This document shows, piece by piece, positions 12,201 to 20,577 of a stretch of DNA of 64,000 nucleotides. Each line of letters starts with the position of its first letter. Position 1 is the first letter of the stretch. The position numbers and the translations under genes are program-made. The notes under the pieces were generated by a model that had not been told where the DNA came from, did not search any database, and worked only from the letters and a program-made list of their open reading frames with translations. The stretch lies in contig NZ_VUKD01000002.1 of assembly GCF_009193155.1 (NCBI RefSeq), positions 124,001-188,000 of the forward strand, read 5' to 3'. The stretch comes from Georgenia subflava (lineage in GTDB: Bacteria > Actinomycetota > Actinomycetes > Actinomycetales > Actinomycetaceae).

Positions 12201-12585
12201 GGCCGGCGGCCCCGCCGACCAGGTGGTGGTCTACGGCCGCAGCGGTGACCAAGTGGTCGTTGGTGACTGGGACGGTGACACCCTGGACACCTTCGCGGTG
12301 CGCCGTGGTGCGCAGTACTTCGTCAAGAACACCATCGCCGCCGGTGAGGCCGACCAGGTCGTGGTCTACGGCCGGGCCGGTGACATCACGCTCGCCGGTG
12401 ACTGGGACGGTGACGGCGACGACACCTTCGCGGTGCGTCGTGGCGCGACGTACTACGTCAAGAACACCATCGCCGCCGGTGAGGCCGACATCGTCCTGGT
12501 CTACGGCCGGGCTGGCGACGAGGTCTACGTCGGTGACTGGAACGGCGACGGCGAGGACACCCTCGGCGTGCGCCGCGCACCCTGA
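9238..12585 (+). CDS. Secreted GH3 glycoside hydrolase with C-terminal repeat domain, copy 1
   Basis: A 1115-residue exported glycosidase of family GH3 (beta-glucosidase-like). A signal peptide occupies residues 1-32 (cleavage near ASAQE). The N-terminal barrel shows the signatures GRNFEYFGEDPYLSG and KHYAFNEQETNRR. The expected nucleophile is D295 in LSDRRA, where the family usually has SDW. A GH3 C-terminal alpha/beta domain follows (SMVLMKNDDGTLPL; GGPVLTGW; YPGQTDGDAVANVLFG), then a fibronectin III-like domain (FTVTNTGDVRGAEAPQVYL), a short HYR-like stretch and the five-unit repeat domain. The start is ATG 9238 with GGAGAG eight bases upstream; the frame stays open to 8920, but that extension is not protein-like. 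Its substrate is unknown. The next gene is a paralogue. Confidence 0.93.
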   Translation: MTRHRGLVRRAIYSALGVTLFAGLMVPPASAQEDMPWMDTSLPPEERATLLIQAMTEEEKIEQIAMELDNAGPTNDNENPPPDGNEDLPGCEWYDVGRHLEGMLEKGIPSIRMINGPSGVGGGDCRDDPSATGLPSGIGVAASFDRNLAYEWGDMAGAEVRANGHAVFLAPGVNLGRVAQAGRNFEYFGEDPYLSGVMGVEQILAIQSNDVHANVKHYAFNEQETNRRSMNTIIPPRAAHELYLLPFEMAAKDGDVASMMCSFPRIYGVYACENPELLTDVARERWDWHGYILSDRRATLSTIDSIDAGFDLEFPRRVYFSEERIRGALAGDLGPTDDGENELPAEEGEITWEQIETMLHRRFTQMFKFGLVDNPVTGFMEEDAKEDLLADHNDRALAMAEDSMVLMKNDDGTLPLDAGALDSVAVIGARYFAEDAKFGPNSPNLDSTVNAPDEYIVGGVEGIENTLEDLGSDTEVVPYFIDAGEDSEDYTTAIEAADDHDAAIIMVGDLSVEGSDRSTLRLPGPDDVVDPDEEGYINFDQEQLIRDVAAVNPNTVVVLKNGGPVLTGWRDQVPAILEAWYPGQTDGDAVANVLFGVVNPSGKLPMTFPITEREAAFATESQFPGIPTDAFEPQPGDPEFGTETDEVLESTYSEDLEMGYRWYEAHNIAPAFAFGHGLSYTTFDYSDLNVMRLTGSSGEPALRVNFTVTNTGDVRGAEAPQVYLTLPDEADEPSKRLVQFDKVDLQPGASERVSLVIDSGASNHPFSYFVPEPNGTWADGEWATPDGPFTVHVGTSSADTALEEAGLTLTAPPELQPVTPAPVTFSDTNSTYTVPSTPGVEYVVGGQVVAAGTHTGSGMVTVMARALDGFVLAPGATAEWSHTFTAPTGQFGFFLNDAWDTTANHVFMYGRFADEVLIGDWDGDGTDSITVRRGNVFYVNNAPRGGEAEHVFVYGRPGDTVLVGDWDGDGVDTLAVRRGAEYHVKNNLAGGPADQVVVYGRSGDQVVVGDWDGDTLDTFAVRRGAQYFVKNTIAAGEADQVVVYGRAGDITLAGDWDGDGDDTFAVRRGATYYVKNTIAAGEADIVLVYGRAGDEVYVGDWNGDGEDTLGVRRAP
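11908..12582 (+). repeat. Five-unit DWDGDG repeat domain, copy 2
   Basis: This codes for the last 225 residues of the first GH3 enzyme, five 45-residue units, and ends in VRRAP directly before the stop. It is almost identical to copy 1 (5 differences by my count) and close to copy 3 (11 differences). Confidence 0.9.
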
Positions 12586-12598
12586 TCCGAGACCCAAC

Positions 12599-12635
12599 GG
12601 TGCGGTGCCCGACCGGGAGGACCGGGCACCGCACC
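12599..12635 (+). terminator. Terminator hairpin after first GH3 gene
   Basis: Perfect 13-bp stem GGTGCGGTGCCCG / CGGGCACCGCACC with an 11-base loop, 13 bases after the stop. The same hairpin with one loop change follows the second GH3 gene, so it is part of the duplicated unit. Confidence 0.8.
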
Positions 12636-12736
12636 ACCCGAGACAACCAGACGAGAGGGGCGAGGAGCCAGCACCAGCGGTGCGGGCCCGCTCGTCCCGG
12701 TCGGCGGCCGAGAGACCGTCGGCCGTGGGGCAAGAA

Positions 12737-12811
12737 GGGAGGCCACGGCACCGTCTCACCACTTCGAGCGCCTGGTCCGCGCTCGATCGACCCGAACCTG
12801 GAGAGTCAATG
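12737..12811 (+). repeat. Duplicated leader, copy 2
   Basis: Matches the leader at 9152-9237, with an internal deletion of about 11 bases: GGGAGGCCACGGCACC, then GCGCCTGGTCCGCGCTCGA, then AACCTGGAGAGTCAA. It shows that the GH3 duplication included upstream sequence. Confidence 0.8.
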
Positions 12812-15800
12812 ATGACTAGGCACCGTGGCCCTGTGCGAAGACTGGCATATCCCGCACTCGGCATCGCTCTTTTCACCGGGCTTGTCGCCGGCCAACCGGC
12901 CGCAGCCCAGACCGTCGACCCCTGGCGGGACACCAGCCTGTCCGCGGAGGAACGGACCGAGGCTCTGCTCGAGGAGATGACGCTGGACGAGAAGTTCCAG
13001 CAGATCAGGATCTCCCGTATCTACGAGGACGCGGACACCGGACAAGGCCCGATCGTCATCGAGGGCCGCTCCGGTACCAGCGAGTACCAGAACGGCGTAT
13101 TTCCGCCGCTCGGCACCCTGCCGGGTTGCACGTTCCAGGACACCGGCCGTCAGATCCAGGGCATCGAGCGTCTCGGCATACCGACAGTGCGCATGACGAA
13201 CGGTGGCACCGGAGTCAAGGGTGGCTCCTGCGGGGACGATCCCGAGGCGACCGGCGTGCCGTCGACGAACGCCGCCGCCGCGACCTTCGACCGCGGACTG
13301 AATTACGAGCTCGGACGGATTCTCGGCGAGGAGACCCGGGCATTCGCCCATCAGGTCATGCTCGGACCGGGCATGAACCTCCTCCGGGTGCCGCAGGGCG
13401 GGCGGAACTACGAGTACTTCAGCGAGGACCCGTACCTGACCGGCGTGCTCGCGACGGAGCAGGTGCAGGGCATCGAGGACCAGGACATCCAGTCGCAGCT
13501 CAAGCACCTGGCCGGCAACGAGCAGGAGACCGAGCGCTGGACGATGGGCGTGCAGGTGCCCTCCCAGGCGATGAACGAGCTGTACATGCTGCCGTTCGAG
13601 ATGACAGTGCGCGATGCTGAACCGGCGTCGGTCATGTGCTCCTTCCCGGACGTCAACGGCACGTACGCGTGCGACAGCTCCGAGCTACTCCAGGACGCCC
13701 TGCGGCGGAACTGGGGCTTTGACGGCTGGGTCATGAGCGACCGACGTGCCATCCACGACACCGTCGCGGCAATCCGGGCAGGCACCGACGTCGAGCTGGA
13801 CTGGGCTCCGCAGTACTACACGGACGAGAAGCTCAATGCCGCGCTCCGAGCCGGACAGATCACCGAGGGCGACATCGACGACCTGCTGCGCGAGCGGTAC
13901 ATCAAGATGATCGAGTTCGGTCAGATGGACACCCCGTACGACGAGTTCATGTGGGACAGCGTCGACCTGATGGCGAACGGGCAGTCTGCTCGTGAGATCG
14001 CCGAGGGAGCCATCACGCTGCTGAAGAACAGCGATGAGTTCCTGCCGCTGAGCGGCGAGGAGCAGTCGATCGCCCTCATCGGCGCGGAGTGGTACGCGGG
14101 CATGGCGAAGATGGCGCCGCGCTCCATCCGGGCCAACAACGAGAATGTCGTCACGCCCTACACCGTCACCCCGGAGGAGGGGCTCAACAACGTCATCGAC
14201 CAGCTCGGCTACGACTCCACGGTGACGTACAACGACGGCTCCGACCCTGAGGCGGCGGCCGAGCTGGCGACTGAGTCCGACCTCGTGATCCTCATGGCCG
14301 GCGACGACCCGCACGAGACGGAGGATCGCGAGACCCTCGGCTTCCCGATGATCGACGTCGACATCGCCCCCGAGGAGGATCCGGCGGAGTGCCTCGAGAC
14401 GCCGGAGGAGTGCCTCGACCAGGAGGCTCTCATCGACGCTGTGCTGGCGGAGAACGCGGCCAAGACCGTGGTTGTGCTCAAGACCTCCGGTGCGGTCCTC
14501 ATGCCGTGGCTCAGCAGGGTCCCAGCCGTCGTGGAGGCCTGGTACCCGGGCATGGAGGACGGCAACGCCGTCGCCAACGTCCTGTACGGGCTGGTCAACC
14601 CCTCCGGCAAGCTGCCGATGACGTTCGGGGTCACCGAGCGTGAGGCGGCCACCCAGACCGTCGAGCAGTTCCCCGGTACCAGAATGGACACCGGCAAGGC
14701 CGGTGGTCCCGGTGCCTACGGCGACGGGTCCGACCAGCTCATCGCCCAGTACACCGAGGGGCTCGAGATGGGCTACCGCTGGTACCTGGCGCACGACGTC
14801 GAACCCACCTTCCCGTTCGGGTTCGGCCTGTCGTACACGACCTTCCAATACAGCGACCTCGCCGTGACGCCGATCGTCGGCGAGTCGGGCGAGCTCGGGG
14901 CGCAGGTCGACTTCACCATCACCAACACCGGTGACGTCGCAGGCGCCGAGGCTGGCCAGGTGTACCTCACCCTGCCGGACGAGGCGGGGCAGCCGTCCAA
15001 GCGGCTGGTCCAGTTCCACAAGGTGTACCTGGAGCCGGGGGCGAGCGAGAGAGTCTCGCTGCCGGTCGACTCCGGTGCGTCCAACCACCCGTACTCCTAC
15101 TGGGTGCCGGACGAGCCGGAGAACCTGGGCAACTGGGCGGACGGCGAGTGGGTCACCCCCGACGGGGAGTTCACGGTGCACGTCGGTGCCTCATCAGCGG
15201 ACACCCCGCTGACGGAGACTTTCGAGCTCGTGGCCCCGACGACGCCGGAGGAGCCCGAGGAACCGACGGAGCAGCAGTTCGGGTTCTTCCTCAACGATGC
15301 GTGGGACACGACGGCGAACCATGTGTTCATGTATGGCCGGTTCGCTGACGAGGTCCTGATCGGGGACTGGGACGGGGACGGCACGGACTCGATCACGGTG
15401 CGTCGTGGGAACGTCTTCTACGTCAACAACGAGCCCCGTGGTGGGGAGGCCGAGCACGTCTTCGTCTACGGCCATCCCGACGACACGGTGCTCGTGGGTG
15501 ACTGGGACGGTGACGGCATCGACACCCTCGCGGTCAGACGTGGGGCGGAGTACCACGTGAAGAACAACCTCGCGGGTGGTCCGGCCGACCAGGTCGTGGT
15601 GTACGGCCGGGCCGGTGACCAGGTGGTGGTGGGTGACTGGGACGGTGACACCCTGGACACCTTCGCGGTGCGTCGTGGTCCGACCTACTACGTGAAGAAC
15701 ACGATCGCTCCGGGAGAGGCCGACCAGGTTGTGGTCTATGGCCGGGCGGACGACATCACTCTCGCGGGTGACTGGGACGGCGACGGCGACGACACCTTCG

Positions 15801-15955
15801 CGGTGCGTCGTGGTGCGACGTACTACGTCAAGAACACGATCGCTGCCGGTGAGGCGGACATCGTGCTCGTCTACGGCCGCGCCGGCGACGAGATCTACGT
15901 CGGTGACTGGAACGGTGACGGCGAGGACACCCTCGGCGTGCGCCGGGCACCCTGA
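12812..15955 (+). CDS. Secreted GH3 glycoside hydrolase with C-terminal repeat domain, copy 2
   Basis: A 1047-residue paralogue of the preceding enzyme. It has a signal peptide (cleavage near AAAQT, about residue 34), a GH3 barrel with [15 protein letters not shown] and [13 protein letters not shown], and the expected nucleophile D310 in MSDRRA. The C-terminal GH3 domain, an FnIII-like domain ([19 protein letters not shown]), a short EEPEEP linker and the five-unit repeat domain follow. It lacks the HYR-like stretch of copy 1. The catalytic half is well diverged from copy 1, whereas the repeat half is about 95% identical. Two ATG codons are adjacent (12809, 12812); I chose 12812 because it aligns with the start of copy 1. 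A terminator follows at 15967. Confidence 0.93.
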   Translation: MTRHRGPVRRLAYPALGIALFTGLVAGQPAAAQTVDPWRDTSLSAEERTEALLEEMTLDEKFQQIRISRIYEDADTGQGPIVIEGRSGTSEYQNGVFPPLGTLPGCTFQDTGRQIQGIERLGIPTVRMTNGGTGVKGGSCGDDPEATGVPSTNAAAATFDRGLNYELGRILGEETRAFAHQVMLGPGMNLLRVPQGGRNYEYFSEDPYLTGVLATEQVQGIEDQDIQSQLKHLAGNEQETERWTMGVQVPSQAMNELYMLPFEMTVRDAEPASVMCSFPDVNGTYACDSSELLQDALRRNWGFDGWVMSDRRAIHDTVAAIRAGTDVELDWAPQYYTDEKLNAALRAGQITEGDIDDLLRERYIKMIEFGQMDTPYDEFMWDSVDLMANGQSAREIAEGAITLLKNSDEFLPLSGEEQSIALIGAEWYAGMAKMAPRSIRANNENVVTPYTVTPEEGLNNVIDQLGYDSTVTYNDGSDPEAAAELATESDLVILMAGDDPHETEDRETLGFPMIDVDIAPEEDPAECLETPEECLDQEALIDAVLAENAAKTVVVLKTSGAVLMPWLSRVPAVVEAWYPGMEDGNAVANVLYGLVNPSGKLPMTFGVTEREAATQTVEQFPGTRMDTGKAGGPGAYGDGSDQLIAQYTEGLEMGYRWYLAHDVEPTFPFGFGLSYTTFQYSDLAVTPIVGESGELGAQVDFTITNTGDVAGAEAGQVYLTLPDEAGQPSKRLVQFHKVYLEPGASERVSLPVDSGASNHPYSYWVPDEPENLGNWADGEWVTPDGEFTVHVGASSADTPLTETFELVAPTTPEEPEEPTEQQFGFFLNDAWDTTANHVFMYGRFADEVLIGDWDGDGTDSITVRRGNVFYVNNEPRGGEAEHVFVYGHPDDTVLVGDWDGDGIDTLAVRRGAEYHVKNNLAGGPADQVVVYGRAGDQVVVGDWDGDTLDTFAVRRGPTYYVKNTIAPGEADQVVVYGRADDITLAGDWDGDGDDTFAVRRGATYYVKNTIAAGEADIVLVYGRAGDEIYVGDWNGDGEDTLGVRRAP
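15278..15952 (+). repeat. Five-unit DWDGDG repeat domain, copy 3
   Basis: This codes for the last 225 residues of the second GH3 enzyme, with the same unit order as copies 1 and 2. Variants include YGHPDD in unit 2 and [13 protein letters not shown] in unit 4. Confidence 0.9.
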
Positions 15956-15966
15956 TCCGACCAACC

Positions 15967-16003
15967 GGTGCGGTGCCCGACCTGGAGGACCGGGCACCGC
16001 ACC
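15967..16003 (+). terminator. Terminator hairpin after second GH3 gene
   Basis: The same 13-bp stem as at 12599-12635 with an 11-base loop, 11 bases after the stop. It is the second copy of the duplicated terminator. Confidence 0.8.
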
Positions 16004-16027
16004 AGCAGCACAGAGCAGTACCGGCGC

Positions 16028-16050
16028 GGCCCGCACCTCAGGTGCGGGCC
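16028..16050. terminator. Second GC-rich hairpin
   Basis: GGCCCGCACC-TCA-GGTGCGGGCC with a 10-bp stem and a loop of about three bases. It may back up the preceding terminator. Confidence 0.5.
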
Positions 16051-16226
16051 CCGCCGCCGGTCGGGGTCCCGGTACGGCTCCCGGTCAGCCCCCGGGACCG
16101 CGGCCGGTCTGGTCCTGGAGCGGCCTGCGGCCCGCGTCCAGGGCCGCTCTCGGACGGGCTTGCCCGGCCCTGGTGATGCGGGACGCACCAGCGGCTGACC
16201 GCGCCCGCGCGGGTACCGTGGAGCTC

Positions 16227-16625
16227 GTGCCACCCCGCCGACGCATCGACCCCACCGAGGGCATGGCCGCCGTCGCCTCGTGGACGGCGGCCCAGAGCGA
16301 GGGGGCCGCAGCCGTACCGCCCGCCGTGGTGCGCACCGCCGTGCGGTTCACCCTCGAGGAGCTCGCGGTCAGCTCGCCCGGCAACTCGGTGGAGGTCCGC
16401 GTGCCACCCGCCGGCGCCGTCCAGGCCATCGCCGGACCGCGCCACACGCGTGGCACGCCACCCAACGTCGTCGAGACCGACCAGGCCACCTGGCTCGCCC
16501 TGGCCACCGGCATCCTGACGTGGGACGACGCCGTCGCCGCCGGCCGTGTCACCGCCTCCGGCACCCGGGCCGACCTCAGCACGGTGCTCCCGCTCGTCAC
16601 CAGGACAGGTAGGTTCACCTCGTGA
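16227..16625 (+). CDS. SCP2-like (sterol carrier) family protein
   Basis: A 132-residue cytosolic protein related to the bacterial 'sterol carrier family' proteins found near purF in actinomycetes. It begins [11 protein letters not shown], contains [10 protein letters not shown] and a VEVRVPP strand, and ends with a segment ([21 protein letters not shown]) resembling the SCP2 ligand-tunnel region. No catalytic residues are apparent; its ligand is unknown. GTG at 16227 is preferred because PPRRR is the usual family start, with GGAG at 16219-16222 as ribosome site; GTG 16218 is an alternative. Its stop overlaps the next gene (GTGA), so the two are coupled. Confidence 0.75.
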   Translation: MPPRRRIDPTEGMAAVASWTAAQSEGAAAVPPAVVRTAVRFTLEELAVSSPGNSVEVRVPPAGAVQAIAGPRHTRGTPPNVVETDQATWLALATGILTWDDAVAAGRVTASGTRADLSTVLPLVTRTGRFTS

Positions 16626-17212
16626 CCAGCCCGGACCCTCCCGACGACGGCCCCCGTCCGGACCATCCCGACGACGGCCCCCGCCCGGACACCGCCGGCG
16701 ACCGCACGCACCAGAGCAGTGCCGGCGACGGTCCTCGCCCGGACGCCGGGGGTGAGCCGCGCGCCGACGGAGCCGACGTGTCGCCCGGGCGCGAGCCGGC
16801 CGAGGCCGTCGGGCCGTCCGACGTCGAGGACGCGGTGCCACCTGCGGAGCAGAGTGAGACCGACGCCGGCCCGCACGCTGCGGAGCAGGCGACAGGCCCG
16901 GACGGCAGCATCCGGCCGACGCCGGACCCGGCGCGCCAGCAGTTCGTGGACCCCGCGACGTTCCGCAGGGCCCCGCGGTTCGGACGGTTCATCCTCCTCG
17001 GCGTCCTGCTGGGCGCCCTGCTCTCGCTCGCGCTGGTCCTGTTCACCGAACCGGGCGAGCTGGCGAGCTCGGACCTGTTCCTGCTGCTGTTCCTCTCGCT
17101 CGGCCTGTTCGGCGGCCTGGCCGGGGCCGTGGTCGCCGTCATCCTCGACCGCAGATCGCTGCGGCGGCGAGACCGGCGCGCCTCGTCGGCCCACGCGACG
17201 ACTCCCGACTGA
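16622..17212 (+). CDS. Membrane protein with long disordered acidic N-terminus
   Basis: 196 residues of unknown function. Residues 1-115 are Pro/Asp/Gly-rich and disordered, starting with two imperfect PDDGPRPD repeats. Two transmembrane helices follow (about 122-142, [19 protein letters not shown], and 152-177, [20 protein letters not shown]), then a short basic tail ([10 protein letters not shown]), which suggests both ends face the cytoplasm. It starts at GTG 16622, overlapping the SCP2-like gene by four bases. Similar small proteins occur between SCP2-like and purF genes in actinobacteria, but I cannot assign a role. Confidence 0.75.
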   Translation: MTSPDPPDDGPRPDHPDDGPRPDTAGDRTHQSSAGDGPRPDAGGEPRADGADVSPGREPAEAVGPSDVEDAVPPAEQSETDAGPHAAEQATGPDGSIRPTPDPARQQFVDPATFRRAPRFGRFILLGVLLGALLSLALVLFTEPGELASSDLFLLLFLSLGLFGGLAGAVVAVILDRRSLRRRDRRASSAHATTPD

Positions 17213-17258
17213 GCCTCACGCCCCTGCGGACGCGCCCACGGCGCAATAGTGTTCCACC

Positions 17259-18782
17259 GTGCCCACACGTCAGCTCACCCTCGACACAGCACCGCCCGAG
17301 CAGGTCCGCACCGCGCTCGAACGGCTACGGGTCGAGCTGGAGATCGAGCCTGACTTCCCGGCCGACGTCGTCGCCGAGGCCGAGGCGGCAGCCCGCGCTC
17401 CGTTGCCCGACGTCGACGCCACGGACATCCCCTTCGTCACCGTCGACCCGCCCGGGTCACGCGATCTCGACCAGGCACTGCACATCGAGCGCGACGGCGA
17501 CGGTTACCTCGTGCACTACGCCATCGCCTCGGTCGCCAGCTTCGTCGAGCCGGGTGGCGCGATCGACCGCGAGGCGCACCGGCGCGGCGTGACCGTCTAC
17601 GGACCGGCCGGCTCCTTCCCGCTGCACCCGTCGGCACTCAGCGCCGGCGCAGCCAGCCTGCTCGAGGGCGAGGACCGCCCCGCCTGCCTGTGGCACCTGC
17701 GCCTCGACGCGACCGGTGAGATCCGCGACGCGCGGGTCGAGCGTGCGACCGTGCGCTCGCGCGCCCAGCTCACCTACGAGCAGGTGCAGGACGCGCACGA
17801 CGGCGGCCCCCGCCTGCCCGACGGCGTCCCCACCGACCTGCCCGAGCTGCTGCGCGCCGTCGGCGAGCTGCGCGAGCGGCTCGAGCGCGAACGGGGTGGC
17901 GTCTCTCTCGAGATCCCCGAGCAGCGTGCCGAGCAGAACGACCACGGCTTCATACTCAGCTACCGGGCGAACCTGCCGGTCGAGGGGTGGAACGCGCAGA
18001 TCTCCCTGCTCACCGGGATCGCGGCGGCAGCCATCATGCGTGCTGCGGGGGTCGGCGTCCTGCGCACCCTGCCCGAGGCCGACCCACGAGACCTCGAGCG
18101 ACTGCGGCGTACCGCCGCCGCCCTGAACGTGCCGTGGCCCGAGGGCACCACCTACGGGGAGCTGCTCCGCACCCTCGACTCGACGGTCCCCGCGCACGCC
18201 GCCTTCCTCAACGAGGCGACCACGCTCTTCCGCGGCGCCGACTACGTCGCACTCGGCGTCGCGACGCCGGAGGACGGCCGGGACCAGGAGCGCGCCGAGC
18301 CGAACACGCGCCACGCCGCCATCGCCGCCGAGTACGCCCACGTCACGGCGCCGCTGCGCCGCCTGGTCGACAGGTACGGGCTCGAGGTGTGCCTCGCGCA
18401 CTGTGCCGGGACCGAGGTGCCGGACTGGGTGCTCGAGGCGCTGCCCGGTCTGCCGGCGACCATGGCCCGCACCACCCAGCGTGCCAACAGCTACGAGCGT
18501 GGCGCGGTCAACGCACTCGAGGCGCTCGTCCTCGAGGGGCGGGTGGGGGAGACGTTCGACGGCGTCGTCGTCGACCTGTCCGACGGTTCTCGGCGGCGTC
18601 GCCGTGACGGCGAGAGTCCTGCGGAGGGCGGTCCGGAGGTCGACTCCGGCACTGTCACCATCCGTGAGCCCGCCGTCCGCGGCAGGGTCGAGGGGCTGAA
18701 CCTGCCCGTCGGCGAACGGGTGGACGTCACGCTCGCCGAGGTGGACGTCACCGAGCGGCGGGTGCTCTTCACTCTCGCTTGA
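17259..18782 (+). CDS. RNB-domain (RNase II/R family) ribonuclease
   Basis: A 507-residue 3'-to-5' exoribonuclease-like protein. The RNB catalytic domain begins near residue 55 with VTVDPPGSRDLDQAL, which carries the clustered metal-binding aspartates, and continues through YAIASVASFV, GPAGSFPLHPSALS and AEYAHVTAPLRRLVDRYG. A short S1/OB-like end (RGRVEGLNLPVGERVDVTL) closes the protein. It lacks the N-terminal cold-shock domains of full RNase R/II, as do other short actinobacterial RNB proteins. It begins at GTG 17259, 46 bases after the preceding gene. Confidence 0.9.
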   Translation: MPTRQLTLDTAPPEQVRTALERLRVELEIEPDFPADVVAEAEAAARAPLPDVDATDIPFVTVDPPGSRDLDQALHIERDGDGYLVHYAIASVASFVEPGGAIDREAHRRGVTVYGPAGSFPLHPSALSAGAASLLEGEDRPACLWHLRLDATGEIRDARVERATVRSRAQLTYEQVQDAHDGGPRLPDGVPTDLPELLRAVGELRERLERERGGVSLEIPEQRAEQNDHGFILSYRANLPVEGWNAQISLLTGIAAAAIMRAAGVGVLRTLPEADPRDLERLRRTAAALNVPWPEGTTYGELLRTLDSTVPAHAAFLNEATTLFRGADYVALGVATPEDGRDQERAEPNTRHAAIAAEYAHVTAPLRRLVDRYGLEVCLAHCAGTEVPDWVLEALPGLPATMARTTQRANSYERGAVNALEALVLEGRVGETFDGVVVDLSDGSRRRRRDGESPAEGGPEVDSGTVTIREPAVRGRVEGLNLPVGERVDVTLAEVDVTERRVLFTLA

Positions 18783-18843
18783 CCAAGGCGCACACGGGCT
18801 GTGACGTGCGTCCCGCACGGGCTGGACACCCCGCGAGGGACCG

Positions 18844-20577
18844 GTGCAGGTGTGCGACCATGGCGCGGTGGCACGCGGAGACGGACGGCTATCCCACGAG
18901 CTCCTGCCAGGCGAGAAGGGGCCGCAGGACGAGTGCGGTGTCTTCGGCGTCTGGGCGCCCGGGGAAGAGGTCGCCCGACTGACCTACTTCGGGATCTACG
19001 CCCTGCAGCACCGCGGGCAGGAGTCCGCCGGCATCGCCACCTCCAACGGTGGGCAGATCCTCGTCTACAAGGACATGGGCCTGGTCTCGCAGGTCTTCGA
19101 CGACCGCGCGCTCGAGCCGCTGACGGGCCACATCGCCCTCGGCCACACGCGGTACGCCACCACCGGTGCGTCGTCGTGGGAGAACGCCCAGCCCACCCTG
19201 GGCCCCACCGCCGCCGGCACCGTGGCCCTCGGCCACAACGGCAACCTGACCAACACCCGGGTCCTGATGGATCTCGTGCGCGAGCGCTTCGGTAAGGACC
19301 TGCGCGGCGAGCTGGGCCGCGGCTCGTCCACGGACACGGCAGTGATCACGGCGCTGCTGGGCGGCACGAGCGCCGCCGGCGACCGGCTCGAGGACGTCGC
19401 GATGGAGGTCCTGCCGCTCCTCGAGGGCGCCTTCTCGCTCACCTTCATGGACGAGCACACCCTCTACGCCGCCCGCGACCCGCAGGGCTTCCGCCCGCTG
19501 GTGCTGGGCAGGCTGCAGCGCGGCTGGGCGGTGGCCTCCGAGACGGCGGCCCTGGACATCGTCGGCGCCACCTTCGTCCGCGAGGTCGAGCCCGGCGAGA
19601 TGCTCGTCATCGACGCCGACGGCCTGCGCTCGCGCCGGTTCGCCGAGGCCGCCCCCAAGGGCTGCGTCTTCGAGTACGTCTACCTCGCCCGCCCGGACAC
19701 CAACATCGCCGGACGCAACGTCAACGCGGCCCGCACCGAGATGGGACGGGCGCTGGCCCGCGAGCACCCGGTCGAGGCCGACCTGGTGATCCCGACCCCG
19801 GAGTCGGGGACGCCGGCCGCCATCGGCTACGCGCAGGAGTCGGGCATCCCGTTCGCCCAGGGGCTGGTGAAGAACTCCTACGTCGGCCGCACGTTCATCC
19901 AGCCCACCGACACCATCCGCCAGCTCGGCATCCGGCTCAAGCTCAACCCGCTGCGCGAGGTGATCGCGGGCAAGCGTCTCGTGGTGGTGGACGACTCGAT
20001 CGTCCGCGGCAACACCCAGCGCGCCCTCGTGCGGATGCTGCGCGAGGCCGGCGCGGCCGAGGTGCACGTGCGCATCTCCTCGCCGCCGGTGAAGTGGCCG
20101 TGCTTCTACGGCATCGACTTCGCCACCCGCGCCGAGCTCATCGCCAACGGGCTCACGACCGACGAGATCCGCGACTCCCTCAGCGCCGACTCGCTCGGCT
20201 ACATCTCGCTGGAGGGAATGGTCGCGGCCACCACGATCGACGCCGACCGGCTCTGCACGGCGTGCTTCTCCGGCACCTACCCGGTGGCGATCCGGGAGGG
20301 GGCCACGGTCTCCGGGGCGGACGCCCCGACCATCCCCGACGCCGGTGACGACCCGACGGCGGGGCCCGAGGTTCCCGGCGTCCCCGCCGAGGCCGCCGAC
20401 CCCAGGGCGACGTCGCGCCAACCTGCGGCGACGCCGCCCGAGCCTGGGACGCCGCCGTCCGCGCCCGCCGAACGGGATGCGCCGTCGACGCGGCCCGCCG
20501 AACCGGGGGCGTCGTCGCCTGGGCCGGTCCGTCCCTCAGCAGCGCCCACGCCCTCGACCTCAGGAGCACCGCAGTGA
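18844..20577 (+). CDS. purF: Amidophosphoribosyltransferase with disordered C-terminal tail
   Basis: The first committed enzyme of purine synthesis: PRPP plus glutamine gives phosphoribosylamine. The Ntn glutaminase nucleophile is the cysteine of ECGVFG (C31 from this start), exposed after propeptide removal. The PRTase signature is LVVVDDSIVRGNT, and glutaminase residues sit in LQHRGQESAG and GHTRYATTG. After the normal end (FSGTYPVAIRE) the protein carries about 86 extra Pro/Ala/Gly-rich residues with no predicted fold. GTG 18844 has GAGGGA just upstream; GTG 18868 (ARGDGRLSHELL) may be the real start. The stop overlaps purM by four bases, so purF and purM are translationally coupled. Confidence 0.95.
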   Translation: MQVCDHGAVARGDGRLSHELLPGEKGPQDECGVFGVWAPGEEVARLTYFGIYALQHRGQESAGIATSNGGQILVYKDMGLVSQVFDDRALEPLTGHIALGHTRYATTGASSWENAQPTLGPTAAGTVALGHNGNLTNTRVLMDLVRERFGKDLRGELGRGSSTDTAVITALLGGTSAAGDRLEDVAMEVLPLLEGAFSLTFMDEHTLYAARDPQGFRPLVLGRLQRGWAVASETAALDIVGATFVREVEPGEMLVIDADGLRSRRFAEAAPKGCVFEYVYLARPDTNIAGRNVNAARTEMGRALAREHPVEADLVIPTPESGTPAAIGYAQESGIPFAQGLVKNSYVGRTFIQPTDTIRQLGIRLKLNPLREVIAGKRLVVVDDSIVRGNTQRALVRMLREAGAAEVHVRISSPPVKWPCFYGIDFATRAELIANGLTTDEIRDSLSADSLGYISLEGMVAATTIDADRLCTACFSGTYPVAIREGATVSGADAPTIPDAGDDPTAGPEVPGVPAEAADPRATSRQPAATPPEPGTPPSAPAERDAPSTRPAEPGASSPGPVRPSAAPTPSTSGAPQ

